A program made the position numbers and the translations under genes. Positions 45,850-55,700 of a DNA stretch of 64,000 bases are shown here, in pieces; within the stretch, counting starts at the first letter, position 1, and every line of letters begins with the position of its first letter. A model generated the notes under the pieces. That model was not told the DNA's origin. It saw nothing but the letters and a program-made list of their open reading frames with translations, and ran no database searches. Source of the stretch: Microbacteriaceae bacterium (GTDB taxonomy: Bacteria > Actinomycetota > Actinomycetes > Actinomycetales > Microbacteriaceae); NCBI GenBank assembly GCA_014377425.1, contig JACMPQ010000050.1, forward strand, positions 1 to 64,000. The letters run 5' to 3'.

Positions 45850-47175
45850 TTACTTGCCGTTGAATCCGTGAGTGCAGGTCTGTTCGTCTGCCGTTTGCCC
45901 GGTCACGGTGCTCGGAAGCACCACGTTGCCGGTGGTATCCGGAGTCACCGGGACGGATGCCTGGGATCCGGGCGCTGCAGAGGAACCGGGCTTTGCCGAC
46001 GCCCCGGGCTTCGCGGCTGCAGTCGGCGACGCGGCCACGGGGGTGGGTGTGGCGACGCCGGGAGCGAGCCCCGCTGCTCTCCCGGGTAGCCCGCTCAATT
46101 GCAGGGGCCGATCGGCCACGAGGGCCGCGTTCACTGCCTTCGCCGCAGTCCCAAGCGGGATTACCCGGTTGGGGTCGTTGGGGTCGGCCACGGTCGGGTA
46201 CTGCAAAAACACCATGTTCGCCAGCCCCGTGTTTTTCAGCGCCAATGCAATCTGCACGAGGGTGGTGGGGTTGGTGAGAGTGTCCGAGAGCACCATGTTG
46301 GTGACCGCGGCGTTGGCCAGTGGGTACAGAAGGAAGGGGTTACTCAACACGCTCCCGTTTTCGACCTTGCGGGCCAGCGCCGACATGAATACCTGCTGGT
46401 TGCTGATTCGGCCGAGGTCGCTGCCGTCGCCCACACCGTGTCGACTGCGAACAAACGAGAGTGCCTCCTCTCCCAGAAGGGTCTGTTGACCCGCAGCAAG
46501 GTGCAGGGGCGGTGTGGTGTACAGGTCGTTGACCGGGGTCGCCAAACAGACGGTGACACCACCGACCGCGTTCGACATAGCGATGACGCCGTCGAAGCTG
46601 ATCTCGGCGGCAAAGGGAATTTGCAGGCCGGTGAGCTTTTCGATCGTGAGCACTACGCAGGGCAAACCGCCGCGCTCAAGAGTGGTGTTGAGCATCGCCC
46701 GACGAGTCGACGGTGTGGTGCCGCCGGCCGCATTCGGGCAGGTGGGTACGGCAACCATCAGGTCTCGCGGAAAGCTGATCACCGACATGCTCTGGTGATT
46801 TTCGGCGATGTGCAGAAGCATCGTAACGTCATTGTTTCCGGCGCCCGAACTACCGGCAAGCTCCGTCTTGGTGGAGTAGGCCCCGCCCTGTCCGGTGCGA
46901 GTATCGGTGCCGGCCAGCAGCAGATTCACCCCACCGGCAATCGCACTCACGTCGGGGATTTCTGTCAGGTTTTTCGATCCGGCCAGGTGCAACAGGTGGG
47001 TACCGTGACCCACCTTGCTGGCCAACTCCCACGTCGCGATGGCGGCCACCGACCCCCCGCTTACGGCGATCACCACAACCGTCGCGGCCAGCAATTTCGC
47101 GAGGCGCGCCAAAACCCGACCCCGAACCCGCGTGCCGTGCTGGATCGGAGTGCGGTGCAAAGCTCTGCGTGCCAT
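45850..47175 (-). CDS. LytR-CpsA-Psr (LCP) family protein
   Basis: A 441-residue membrane-anchored protein: short cytoplasmic arginine-rich N-terminus, one membrane segment (LLAATVVVIAVSGGSVAAIA), then an LCP domain with LLLAGTDTRTGQ, DVTMLLHIAE, SFPRDLMVAVP and RSRHGVGDGSDLGRISNQQ. LCP enzymes attach lipid-linked wall polymers to peptidoglycan (or arabinogalactan in relatives). The C-terminus is a Pro/Ala/Ser tail ending with one Cys. ATG 47175 follows AGGAGAG. It may ligate the polymer built by the 25-34 kb cluster, which is inference. Confidence 0.93.
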   Translation of the reverse strand: MARRALHRTPIQHGTRVRGRVLARLAKLLAATVVVIAVSGGSVAAIATWELASKVGHGTHLLHLAGSKNLTEIPDVSAIAGGVNLLLAGTDTRTGQGGAYSTKTELAGSSGAGNNDVTMLLHIAENHQSMSVISFPRDLMVAVPTCPNAAGGTTPSTRRAMLNTTLERGGLPCVVLTIEKLTGLQIPFAAEISFDGVIAMSNAVGGVTVCLATPVNDLYTTPPLHLAAGQQTLLGEEALSFVRSRHGVGDGSDLGRISNQQVFMSALARKVENGSVLSNPFLLYPLANAAVTNMVLSDTLTNPTTLVQIALALKNTGLANMVFLQYPTVADPNDPNRVIPLGTAAKAVNAALVADRPLQLSGLPGRAAGLAPGVATPTPVAASPTAAAKPGASAKPGSSAAPGSQASVPVTPDTTGNVVLPSTVTGQTADEQTCTHGFNGK

Positions 47176-47399
47176 GGGTCTCTCCTGCCGAGTCGCCTGC
47201 TCCCACAGATCGCGGTGCCGTTGGCGGTGCCGACCCACCCCAACGGGGCAAGTTGATTAATTCTGGAGCGGCCAAATGAGCACCACAGCTTCTCATTATC
47301 CGCGATTGGCTCGCTGGAGAATTCTGAAAGCCATCGACGGCTTCCTCGCGCAGTTCGCCAAGGCTTGCGCGAAGCTCTCCTCGGCTTCGTGCCGGGCTT

Positions 47400-48650
47400 C
47401 TAAGCACCACTCCGCGACCGCGACCGCACGAATTCTGCCATCACCATGATTCCGAGTGCGGCCACCAAGAACATCAGCTCCACCCAGGGCAGCACCGCAA
47501 TGCCGACCCGGTCGATGAGGGTACCCCCGATGAGTGCCCCGCAGGCAATGGCGATGTTGAATGCGGTGGCGAAACTGGCTGACGCGGCATCCCGAATGCG
47601 CGCAGACGCCACCTGCAACATGCGCACCTGCAGCAGGGCCGGAACCCCGCCAAAGAAAGTACCCCAACAAATAAAGGCAACAACAACAACAACCTGGTTA
47701 GTTGAAAACAGGGTCAGTGTCAGAACCGACAACACCACGAGCACGACGCTACCGATCAGCCCGCCGCGCGGGTAGCGAGCACCGATCACGGCCGAGAGCG
47801 CGAGCCCCACCGCTCCGCCCAATCCGTAGGCCAATAAGAGCAGACCAATTTGGCCCCCCGGAAACCCGCTGACGGCGATCAGATAGGGAGCGATGTAGGT
47901 GTAAAAAGTGAACTGTCCGAGCATCATCACGATGATGATGACGCAGATCAATGCCACACCCCGAATGCTGCGATCTTTCCGCAGCGGCAGCGGAATCTCA
48001 CCGGTGCGGAGATGTTCGAGGTGTACGACCGGAGGCAGAAACTTGACCACGAGAGCGGCAATCCCGACAACCGCAACGCCAACGATCGCGAAGGCGAGAC
48101 GCCACCCGACGGCGTGACCGAGCATGGTGCCGACCGGAATTCCGAGCACAAAGGCGGTGGTCCCCCCGGCGCTGGTGATGGCGATCGCCCGACCCAGCTG
48201 ATGTTTTGGTACCAGATGGCCGGCGTAGGCGCCAACGACCGCCCAGAACAGGCCGTGGGCGAGCCCGCCGATCACCCGGGCGAGAAGCAAAATCTCGTAG
48301 CTGGGGGCAATGGCGGCAAGACCTGTTCCGAAGGCGAGCACGAGCATCACGACCACGACCAGTCGTTTGCGCGAATATTTGCGGGTGAGTATTGTGAGCG
48401 GGGCAGTGGAGAGCACAACCGTTCCGGCGAAGACGGTCACCAGAAATCCGATCTGCGACGGCGACACCGTGAGTTCACGCGCCATGTCGGGCAATAGACC
48501 GGTGGGCAAAAACTCGGTGGTGACCGTGAGGAAGATCGCGCTGGCGATGATGATCAGGCCGCTCCACGGGAAGGCGGCCGGGTGAGTCACCGTTGCGGCA
48601 GGGGTCCCGGCAGTAGGGGTCGTGGCCGTGTTTGTGGAAGAAGCGCTCAT
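47400..48650 (-). CDS. MFS transporter, DHA1-type efflux
   Basis: A 416-residue protein with 12 hydrophobic segments and DHA1 features (TTEFLPTGLLPDMAREL, loop 2-3 LTRKYSRKR, ARVIGGLAHGLFWAVVGAYA). The family includes arabinose/sugar and drug efflux carriers; the substrate here cannot be read. ATG 48650 is chosen as the first start before the membrane core, since the longer frame runs into the divergent purU copy. No close partner gene is seen. Confidence 0.85.
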   Translation of the reverse strand: MSASSTNTATTPTAGTPAATVTHPAAFPWSGLIIIASAIFLTVTTEFLPTGLLPDMARELTVSPSQIGFLVTVFAGTVVLSTAPLTILTRKYSRKRLVVVVMLVLAFGTGLAAIAPSYEILLLARVIGGLAHGLFWAVVGAYAGHLVPKHQLGRAIAITSAGGTTAFVLGIPVGTMLGHAVGWRLAFAIVGVAVVGIAALVVKFLPPVVHLEHLRTGEIPLPLRKDRSIRGVALICVIIIVMMLGQFTFYTYIAPYLIAVSGFPGGQIGLLLLAYGLGGAVGLALSAVIGARYPRGGLIGSVVLVVLSVLTLTLFSTNQVVVVVAFICWGTFFGGVPALLQVRMLQVASARIRDAASASFATAFNIAIACGALIGGTLIDRVGIAVLPWVELMFLVAALGIMVMAEFVRSRSRSGA

Positions 48651-48810
48651 GGAGCGACGGATCCGATCCGGTTTTGTTTCTGGTGCGCTGCGCCGCCCCG
48701 CGGGCCGACGCGGATCTTGCGGCGACAGTTCAGCGTAACCGGGGCAGCGACACCGGCTCAAGTTTCGTGAGGCACCGGGGCAGCGATGTGGCCGAGGGCT
48801 CGCCACTGAA

Positions 48811-48825
48811 TACTCTTGTCGGGTG
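48811..48825 (+). promoter_or_regulatory. Probable leaderless start of the second purU
   Basis: TACTCT (48811-48816) fits a -10 element and is followed by six bases and then the GTG at 48823. No ribosome site is present, so the mRNA probably begins at the start codon. Confidence 0.5.
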
Positions 48826-49680
48826 ACTGCCTCGACGACCCACTGGATTTTGACCCTCTTATGCGCCGACCGCCCGGGAATTGTGCACGCCATCAGCGGC
48901 GCAATCGTGACCGCCGGGGGCAACATCAGCGAGTCGCAACAGTTCTCGAGCCTCGAAAGCGGAACCTTCTTTATGCGACTGCAGGTCGAGGCGGCGGTGA
49001 CGCGCGCGGAGTTCGCCGCCGAGCTCGCCCCCGTAACCGAGCGCTACGCCCTCACCTGGCAACTGGATGTCGTGGGCCGCCCTCTTCGCACCCTCGTGCT
49101 GGTTTCCACCGCCGCACACTGCCTCAACGACCTCCTCTTTCGCCAACGCGCCGGTCAACTCGCCGTGGCTCTGCCGCTCGTGTTGAGCAATCACCCGGTG
49201 CTTGGTCCCCTCGCCGAATTTTACGACGTGCCTTTCGAGTCACATCCGGTGACCTCCCCCGATCAAAAGAGCGCGTTTGAGGCGCGCATCTTGCAGGTCG
49301 TTGCCGAACACGACATTGAGCTGGTGGTGCTCGCTCGCTACATGCAGATTCTGTCGCCCGAGCTGTGCCGGCAACTTTCCGGCCGGATGATCAATATCCA
49401 CCACTCATTTCTACCCGGGTTCAAGGGAGCCAACCCCTACCAGCAGGCCCACACCAGGGGGGTGAAGCTCATTGGGGCGACCGCGCATTTTGTGACGGAT
49501 GACCTCGATGAGGGGCCCATCATCGAACAGAATGTGGTGCGCGTAGACCACTCCCGCTCGCCGGGCGAATTGCGAGCGATCGGGCAGGATGAAGAGAGCC
49601 GCACCCTCACGCAGGCGGTGACCTGGTTTGCCGAGAATCGGGTACTACTCGACAACACGCGAACCATCATTTTTCGCTAG
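48823..49680 (+). CDS. purU: Formyltetrahydrofolate deformylase, second copy
   Basis: A 285-residue PurU with ACT domain (about 8-85) and the Asn191/His193/Asp229 triad (INIHHSFLPGF, DDLDEGPIIEQ). It shares long identical stretches with the copy at 17772-18644 (VVLARYMQ, HHSFLP, RGVKLIGATAH) but the N-terminal ACT regions differ more, so regulation by ligands may differ. It is not in the betaine operon and lacks its operator-like repeats. This could be the housekeeping copy, with the other serving betaine catabolism; that is inference. Confidence 0.95.
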   Translation: MTASTTHWILTLLCADRPGIVHAISGAIVTAGGNISESQQFSSLESGTFFMRLQVEAAVTRAEFAAELAPVTERYALTWQLDVVGRPLRTLVLVSTAAHCLNDLLFRQRAGQLAVALPLVLSNHPVLGPLAEFYDVPFESHPVTSPDQKSAFEARILQVVAEHDIELVVLARYMQILSPELCRQLSGRMINIHHSFLPGFKGANPYQQAHTRGVKLIGATAHFVTDDLDEGPIIEQNVVRVDHSRSPGELRAIGQDEESRTLTQAVTWFAENRVLLDNTRTIIFR

Positions 49681-51049
49681 GCAGCGACTTTCTTCTCACG
49701 CCTGACTCCGGGGTGATGTCGGCCAGATTCTTGTCGGGCCGAAAGCCGCGCCACGAACTCTGCCGCAGGCGCCCCGCTATGGCCCACTGCGCGAATTCGA
49801 CCTCGGCGATAAGTTTCGGTTGCACCCACCGAGCGTCGCAGGCGTCGGGATCCGGAACGTCGCGGGCCGGTGCGGTCGCACGCTCCAAGGGTGCGAGGCG
49901 GACCGTGATCGTGTCGAGCTCGCGGTCGGTGAACCCCGTTCCGACGCGTCCAACATTGCGAAGCCCGTTTCCGCCGGGGATCGCCGGCAGGAGCGAGCCG
50001 ACCGTCGTGACCAGAGCCGCAATTTCCGGATACGACGCCGTGAGGTTAACGGAGTTTGGCCTGCGGCGGCCGCTCGTGGGGCCTCCGCGGTTCCGGCCGG
50101 TGTGTCGCCCATGAAATCTAAAAGCCAGTTGGTCTCCGCCCGCTCCCCGCCAGCGCCGTTTTCGCCGGTGTGAACTGGCGCGTAGGCGTGACTCCCGTGG
50201 CGCTCGCCGCGCACCGTCATAGACAACTCTTTACCCTCGCGCCACTTCTTCAGTTCGTAATCACCGGCATCCCAAATCGTCACCTCGCCCGCACCGTATT
50301 GGCCCTTCGGAATGTTGCCCTCGAAGGTGTCCTATTCCAGCGGGTGGTCTTCGGTCTGCACCGCGAGGTGATTGTGCGCCTTGTCGGTCGCAATCCCCTT
50401 CGGCACCGCCCAACTCACCAGCACGCCGTCGCGCCCCAGCCGAAGATCCCAGTGCAGCGCTCGTACGTTGTGCTCCTGAATCACAAAGCTGGTTCCGGAT
50501 GACGCCGGCTCCTACCCTGGCTCCGGCTCGCGTTCCTGCCCCACTCCTGCCCCACTCCTACATAGGCACAGGCACCGGTTCCGGGGTGTGGGCTGCATCG
50601 CGTTTACGGCGGTAATCCGTGAGGCGATCGTGGGCGGCATCCGAGGTCGAGGATCCGGCCATCCGCTCGGGGGTCGGCTCCAATAATCGAATTCCGGCGA
50701 GCGCCGCCAGCGGATCCCCCCGAAGCGCCAAGCGCTCAAGCACCTCACGAAAGTCGAGCTGGGCAAGTTTGGGGTCGTCCAGTCTCGGCACACTCCGCCA
50801 ACCCCATCCCCTCCCCCGGGTCGAGGTCGAGCACCAGACGGTCAGGATTGTGCTCGTTTCCGGTGCACCTAAACCGCCACTGCGGCACATGCAATTCCAA
50901 GGCCGAAATCTGGCCCAACCAGGTGAGGGTGGCGCGGTCGTTGAGCAGCGGGTAGTCGCTGTTGTGGTCGCGGTGGGCGATGGTGCGCCGAGCCACCCCG
51001 TCCGGGGTCGAATCGTCGAGATTCTTTTGGAAGAACATGAGTCCGGGTT
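49667..51049 (-). pseudogene. ligD: Remnant of ATP-dependent DNA ligase LigD
   Basis: Minus-strand pieces match LigD in the order Pol-PE-Lig. Polymerase part: GLMFFQKNLDDSTPDG, LTWLGQISALELHVPQW, DRLVLDLDPGEG (about 51045-50800), then after a frame change DRLTDYRRKRDAAHTPEPVP (near 50600). Nuclease part: VIQEHNVRALHWDLRLGRDG, a TAG stop inside EDHPLE*DTFEGNIPKG (near 50335), then IWDAGDYELKKW. Ligase part: only VGSLLPAIPGG, VGRVGTGFTDREL and WVQPKLIAEVEF remain, so the nucleotidyl-transfer core is deleted. Frame changes, a stop and internal deletions show it cannot make a working enzyme. It ends in the purU stop region. Confidence 0.85.
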
Positions 51050-51050
51050 T

Positions 51051-51714
51051 GCCGACGGCGGGCGGGTTCGGTACCAACGGCGGTGCGAGAGCTGCGAGGA
51101 GATGGTGCCGTTTGCGCACATCGACAAGGCCTACGACGACGGTGAACGCACGGTGGTGTTTACCGCCGACGACCTCAGCGCGTTGCCGGAGGAGCGCAAT
51201 CGCGAGATCGACATTATCGAATTTGTTCCCACCAACCAGCTCGACCCGATCCTGTTTGACCGCAGCTACTTTCTCGAACCGGCGTCGAAATCGGTGAAAG
51301 CCTGCGCCCTGCTGTGACGGACGCTGTAAGACACCGACCACACCACCATCGTGCACTTCGCCCTGCGGCAAAAACACGGCTGGGCGCACAGTGCGTGCGC
51401 GGAAACGTGCTGATGCTGCAGTCGCTGCTGTGGAATGACGAAGTACGCGAGGCGCACTTCGCTTCCCTCGACGAGAAGTGCGCCTCGGCAAAGGAGCTAA
51501 AGTGTCGCAGTCGCTGGTGAAAAGTTTCGAAACAGATTTTGAGCCGGAAAAGTTCAGCGACGACTACCAAGACCAATTGCGGCTGTTGATCGACGCCAAT
51601 TTCGAATAGGGCGACACCCTCGACACCGCAGAAACCTTCGGTTCCGCCGAGGAAACTATCTCCGGCGGCGGGGGCGAGCTATCGCTGTGCGCCCAGCCCG
51701 GCGTGCCACGATAA
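51051..51714 (+). pseudogene. ku: Remnant of DNA end-binding protein Ku
   Basis: Plus-strand pieces match bacterial Ku: ADGGRVRYQRRCESCEEMVP, ALPEERNREIDIIEFVP, QLDPILFDRSYFLEP (51051-51314). TGA (51315) and TAA (51327) then interrupt TTIVHFALRQK, the frame shifts for VRGNVLMLQSLLWNDEVRE, and a last piece (QSLVKSFETDFEPEKF, then a TAG near 51607) ends the match. The first 40 or so residues are missing: the match begins two bases from where the divergent LigD remnant begins. Non-functional. Confidence 0.88.
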
Positions 51715-51721
51715 CCCCACC

Positions 51722-52732
51722 ATGACTGAGCCGCCCGCAGCCCCCGCGATTTCCCGCCGCGCACTGATTAGCGCCGCAGTCGCAGTAGCGGGCCTGGCCG
51801 CGGTGGGCATCCCAGCGGCATTGCAGCTAACGGCACCGACTGATACCCCTGCGGCAGCTCGAACGCTCTTTGCAGGACGCGGCGGCAAACTGCTGACTCC
51901 GTTGCTCTCCAGCCGGCCGTTTAGCGTGGCGCACCGGGGCGGATCAAACGACTGGCCGGAGATGTCACTTCAGGCCTACACCCACAGCGCAAAACTCGGC
52001 GTCAACGCCCTCGAGATTTCACTCGCCCGCACCGTGGATGGCGTGTGGTTTGGTCTGCACGATGAAACCCTGGATCGCACCTCGGCAACCGTCAACTTCG
52101 TGGCGGCGGAGCACACGTGGGCGGAGGTAAGCAGCTACCGGATCAGCGCGGCTGTCGCCGCAGCTCGCACATCCGCCGCGCCGAATTCCTCTGCCCAGAC
52201 ATCGTCTGACCCGGCACTCGCTGACCCGGGCCAATCCGCGGCGGGTCAATCTGCGGCGCAACCGTATCTTCGATTCACCGAGCTTGTTTCCGCATTTGGC
52301 AGCACCCACACCATTTTTGTGGACCCCAAGTTTGTTGCCCCCCGGCACTATCCGGAATTGTTAGAGCTCATGGCGCAGGGCGTGGACGCACCGCGGGAAA
52401 GCTTCGTGGCAAAGTCCCTCGGAACCGACCAAAACTGGGGCCCGGCGGCTCGGGCAAAAGGTTTTCACACCTTCGGGTTTTACTACGTGAGCCGGGGCGA
52501 TGCCACTCTGGATTCGCTCGCCGCCACACACGGGCGATGGGATCTTCTCGGGATGCAGTTTGACGCCGGGGAGGCGGCCTGGGCCAGAATTGAGAGTCTC
52601 GGAAAGCCGGTGATTGGCCACATCGTTTCTGACCGCCCGGAAGCCCGTGCCGCGCTCTCCCACGGAGCCGTCGGCCTTATCGTGTCGGGTGTCCGCGAGG
52701 TGCTGGGGGCAACGCCCCCAGCAACCCCGTAA
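51722..52732 (+). CDS. Exported glycerophosphodiester phosphodiesterase-like protein
   Basis: A 336-residue protein with a twin-arginine-like signal (AISRRALISAAVAVAGLAAV) and a GDPD domain: HRGGSNDWPEMSLQAY (His71, Glu80) and LHDETLDRTS (His113). Two positions that bind metal in classical GDPD enzymes look altered: the ElD motif is EIS (Glu98, Ser100) and the later IEIK motif is VDPK. A low-complexity insert (about 142-180; Ala/Ser/Gln-rich) interrupts the barrel. It may be a phosphodiesterase with changed metal use, or a non-catalytic relative. Family membership is clear, activity is not. Confidence 0.82.
   Translation: MTEPPAAPAISRRALISAAVAVAGLAAVGIPAALQLTAPTDTPAAARTLFAGRGGKLLTPLLSSRPFSVAHRGGSNDWPEMSLQAYTHSAKLGVNALEISLARTVDGVWFGLHDETLDRTSATVNFVAAEHTWAEVSSYRISAAVAAARTSAAPNSSAQTSSDPALADPGQSAAGQSAAQPYLRFTELVSAFGSTHTIFVDPKFVAPRHYPELLELMAQGVDAPRESFVAKSLGTDQNWGPAARAKGFHTFGFYYVSRGDATLDSLAATHGRWDLLGMQFDAGEAAWARIESLGKPVIGHIVSDRPEARAALSHGAVGLIVSGVREVLGATPPATP
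52702..52722. terminator. Hairpin at the end of the GDPD-like gene
   Basis: GCTGGGGGC (52702-52710) and GCCCCCAGC (52714-52722) form a 9-bp stem with a 3-nt loop inside the last codons, ahead of a convergent gene. No T run follows. Confidence 0.45.
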
Positions 52733-52744
52733 CCATCCCGCCGA

Positions 52745-55700
52745 CTACGGCACCACGAGGAAGTACCGAGTGGGACTCCGTGACCCGTCAACCGCATTGG
52801 CGCTGGCGTTGGTCGGCTCGAAGCTGGCACGCACCGTGTAGGCGCCCTCCGGGAGGCGCGGAAGGGTGAGCTTTATCACCCCGCTGGCCGCGGCGTTCAA
52901 TGGCTGCTGCCGAACAGAGCGACCATTCACGATAATTGTCACCGTGCCTGTCGGTGCGCTGCTTTGCGCCGGAACTAGCACCCGCACCGACACCGTCTGA
53001 GTGGCGCCCGTCGAGAGCACGTTTTTCCCTACGGCAAGCGCAGTCTTCGACGCGAACTTCACGCGAAGAGTGTTGGACACCACGCTGGCCGTCGGCCGAT
53101 CTGGTGCGTGAGCCGTCACGCGCGCTGTGAGTTGCTTTCCCTGATCACCGGCCACCACTCGGTAGCTCGCGGTCGTGGCGTTCGCAATGTCTACGCCGTT
53201 CGCCCGCCACTGGTAGCTGTAGCTCAACTCGGGTACGTTCCACTGCCCCGAACTCACCGAAAGTGCCTGCCCGACCACAGGAGAGCCGCTAATCACGGGC
53301 AACGCGGTGTTGCTCGGCGCTGGCAACTGCACGGGGGCACCGGTCTCAACGCTCAGCATTGTGGCGAATCCGGTGTCGCCGAAAACGATGCGCGACAGGT
53401 ACCGGGCCTTTGGCGCAAGACCCGACCACGACGCCGCCACCGTCGCGGGTACACCCTGCTGGGCGTCGATCACCGACGGCGTGAGGGTTAGCGGTTGCCC
53501 GGTGCCCGAGGCCAGGACAAACGAGTTCAGGTCAAACGCCGTGCGGCGCTCGGCGCTATACACAGAAACCGTTATCTCGTAGGTTCCGGCATCCGGGTTC
53601 ACAATGTCGATACGCTCGTCGGCTGCTCCGGTCGCCGAATTATAGCCGGCGACCGGATTGTCGTTGGCATCCAGCAGGGTAGCCGCGAGGTCGAGATCGA
53701 CTAGCTGATCGGTACTTTTCAGATCGAAGCGGGCAAAGGGTGTCCCCGCGGGCACTCTAACGCGGTAGTGAAAAACGTCTCCCGAGACGCCCCCGCCGGA
53801 ATGATCCTTTTCGACCCCACTCGGGTCGGGCAAGCGTTCGCCCGCGGTAAGACCGATCGAGGACACCGTGATCGCACCGGTGCTGCCCGGAACCACCCGG
53901 ATGGCGGTCGATCCGGCCGTTCCCGTGCCACCCACCTCGCTGGGTGCCTCCAACGCCACCGGACGCACCACGATCGGACTCCGGGCTACGACGTTGCCGC
54001 TGGTCCAGCTCAAAGAACCAGTCGAAAATTCACCGAGCGGGGCATCCGTGCGGGCGAAGGTCACCGTGAAGGACTTCGTTTGACCTGCAGCGGTGAAGGC
54101 GAGGGTTGCGGGGGCAACCACCGCGGAGATCCCTGAGAGGCCAGCCACGGACGAGGAGAAGGTGCCCGCCTGCGCCGAGGTGACCGTACGGGTGATCGCG
54201 CGGGATGCGGTCAGCGCACCGACCGAGATTGAAGCAAGGTTCAACTCGCTCGCATTAATCGGTGCGGGCGAACTGGGCCTGGGCTCGTAGTAGCCGAGCC
54301 CGATGAGGTAAGCCAACCAGTCCCGACTGGAATTGCCGTAAATCAATCCCGGGGTGAAAAATGCCGGCGGGTTTACGTGTCCCGCGCCCTGAGCGAACGG
54401 GTCGGTTACCGTGTTGCCGGCAGAGTTGACCGTGTCGTAGGCGGTAGTCATCATCACGGATTTGATCTCACCCGGAGTGGCTTTCGGCCGCTGACTCAGA
54501 TAAAGAGTCGCCAATCCGGCGATGTGCGGTGCCGCCATCGAAGTGCCGCTGAGGAACTGGAAGGTGGCGGCAGCACCTTGAGCGTTAGCCCCGTCGGCGA
54601 GAATCGCCACTCCCGGAGCCGTCACGTCGGGCTTCAAAATGTTGCTTCCCTCGGCATCGATCGGTCCGCGTGAGGAGAATCCGGCAACCTGAGGGGTGGG
54701 GGCAGTCACGCTGGTTTCGTTGCCCGGTAGAAAGGTAACTGTGGCGCCCGTGGTGGCGGCGTACGCCATCACCTGGGCGCGGTAGGGGGCATCCAGATGC
54801 ACGGTGGGGATGGCGTGCTGGTCGAGGTCGAGCGAACTGGGGGTGACGTTTAGCAGGATCATCCCGATTCCCCCGGCCCGCAATACCTCGGTTGATTTGT
54901 CGACTCGCGCGCTAACGCCCCGGTCACAGACCACTATCTTTCCGGCCGTTTTTTTCGGGTCGAGGCTCTCGGCGAGGCACAGCGTCGGGGAGTCTGTCCC
55001 GGCCAATGCCACCGCAGTGGCGTTGACTAGCTCACCGCTCAGCGGGGTGGCGCTCACCGCTCGGTTGACCGTGATCGAGGCGCCGGCGAATTTTTCACCG
55101 TTACCCAGTTGCGCGGTCGCTTCAAAGCTCGGAATGGTGGAGGCTGCGACGGTGGTCTCCCACGGTGCGGCATGGTCGGCGGTGGCGGCATCCGGACCGG
55201 AATTTCCCGCCGAGGCCGCAACAAATACCCCCGCGACCGCCGCGCCGAGGAAGGCCTCGTCGGTCGGCGAGAACGAGGTGGTGGCGGCTCCGCCGCCGAT
55301 GGAGTAGTTGAGTACGTCAACGCCGTCCCGGGTCGCGGTATCGATGGCCGCAACTAGGTCGGATGTGGCGCAGCCGTCGTCTTCGGTGGTGCCAGGCACA
55401 TTTCCGGTCCAGCAGGCTTTGTAGGCCGCGATCTTGGCTGCCGGGGCAACCCCCGAAATGGTTCCGAAGTCTTGGCCGACAACGGTGGCGGCGACCCCCG
55501 CGTTTCCGGCGGCGGTAGAGGCGGTATGTGAGCCGTGGCCATCGCCGTCGCGCGGAGACAGGTACTCCCCGTCCGCTGCCGAGCCCCTGTTATCGGCGCC
55601 GAAACCGTCGACAAAGTATCGTGCTCCGATTACCTTCGTGTTGCAATCGCTGAGCGAAAATTGCTCTCCGGTTTGGCAGACACCGTTGAAGGTTTTGCCG

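Noticed and set aside
47276-47449. A 57-codon plus-strand frame with GGAG seven bases upstream (MSTTASHYPRLARWRILKAI)
   Set aside because: The ribosome site is fair, but the frame has no recognisable feature and its end overlaps the MFS gene on the other strand; evidence too thin to list as a gene.
49777-51491. Independent small genes in the 50-51.5 kb region
   Set aside because: The open pieces translate to consecutive fragments of LigD and Ku in different frames, so they are remnants, not genes.
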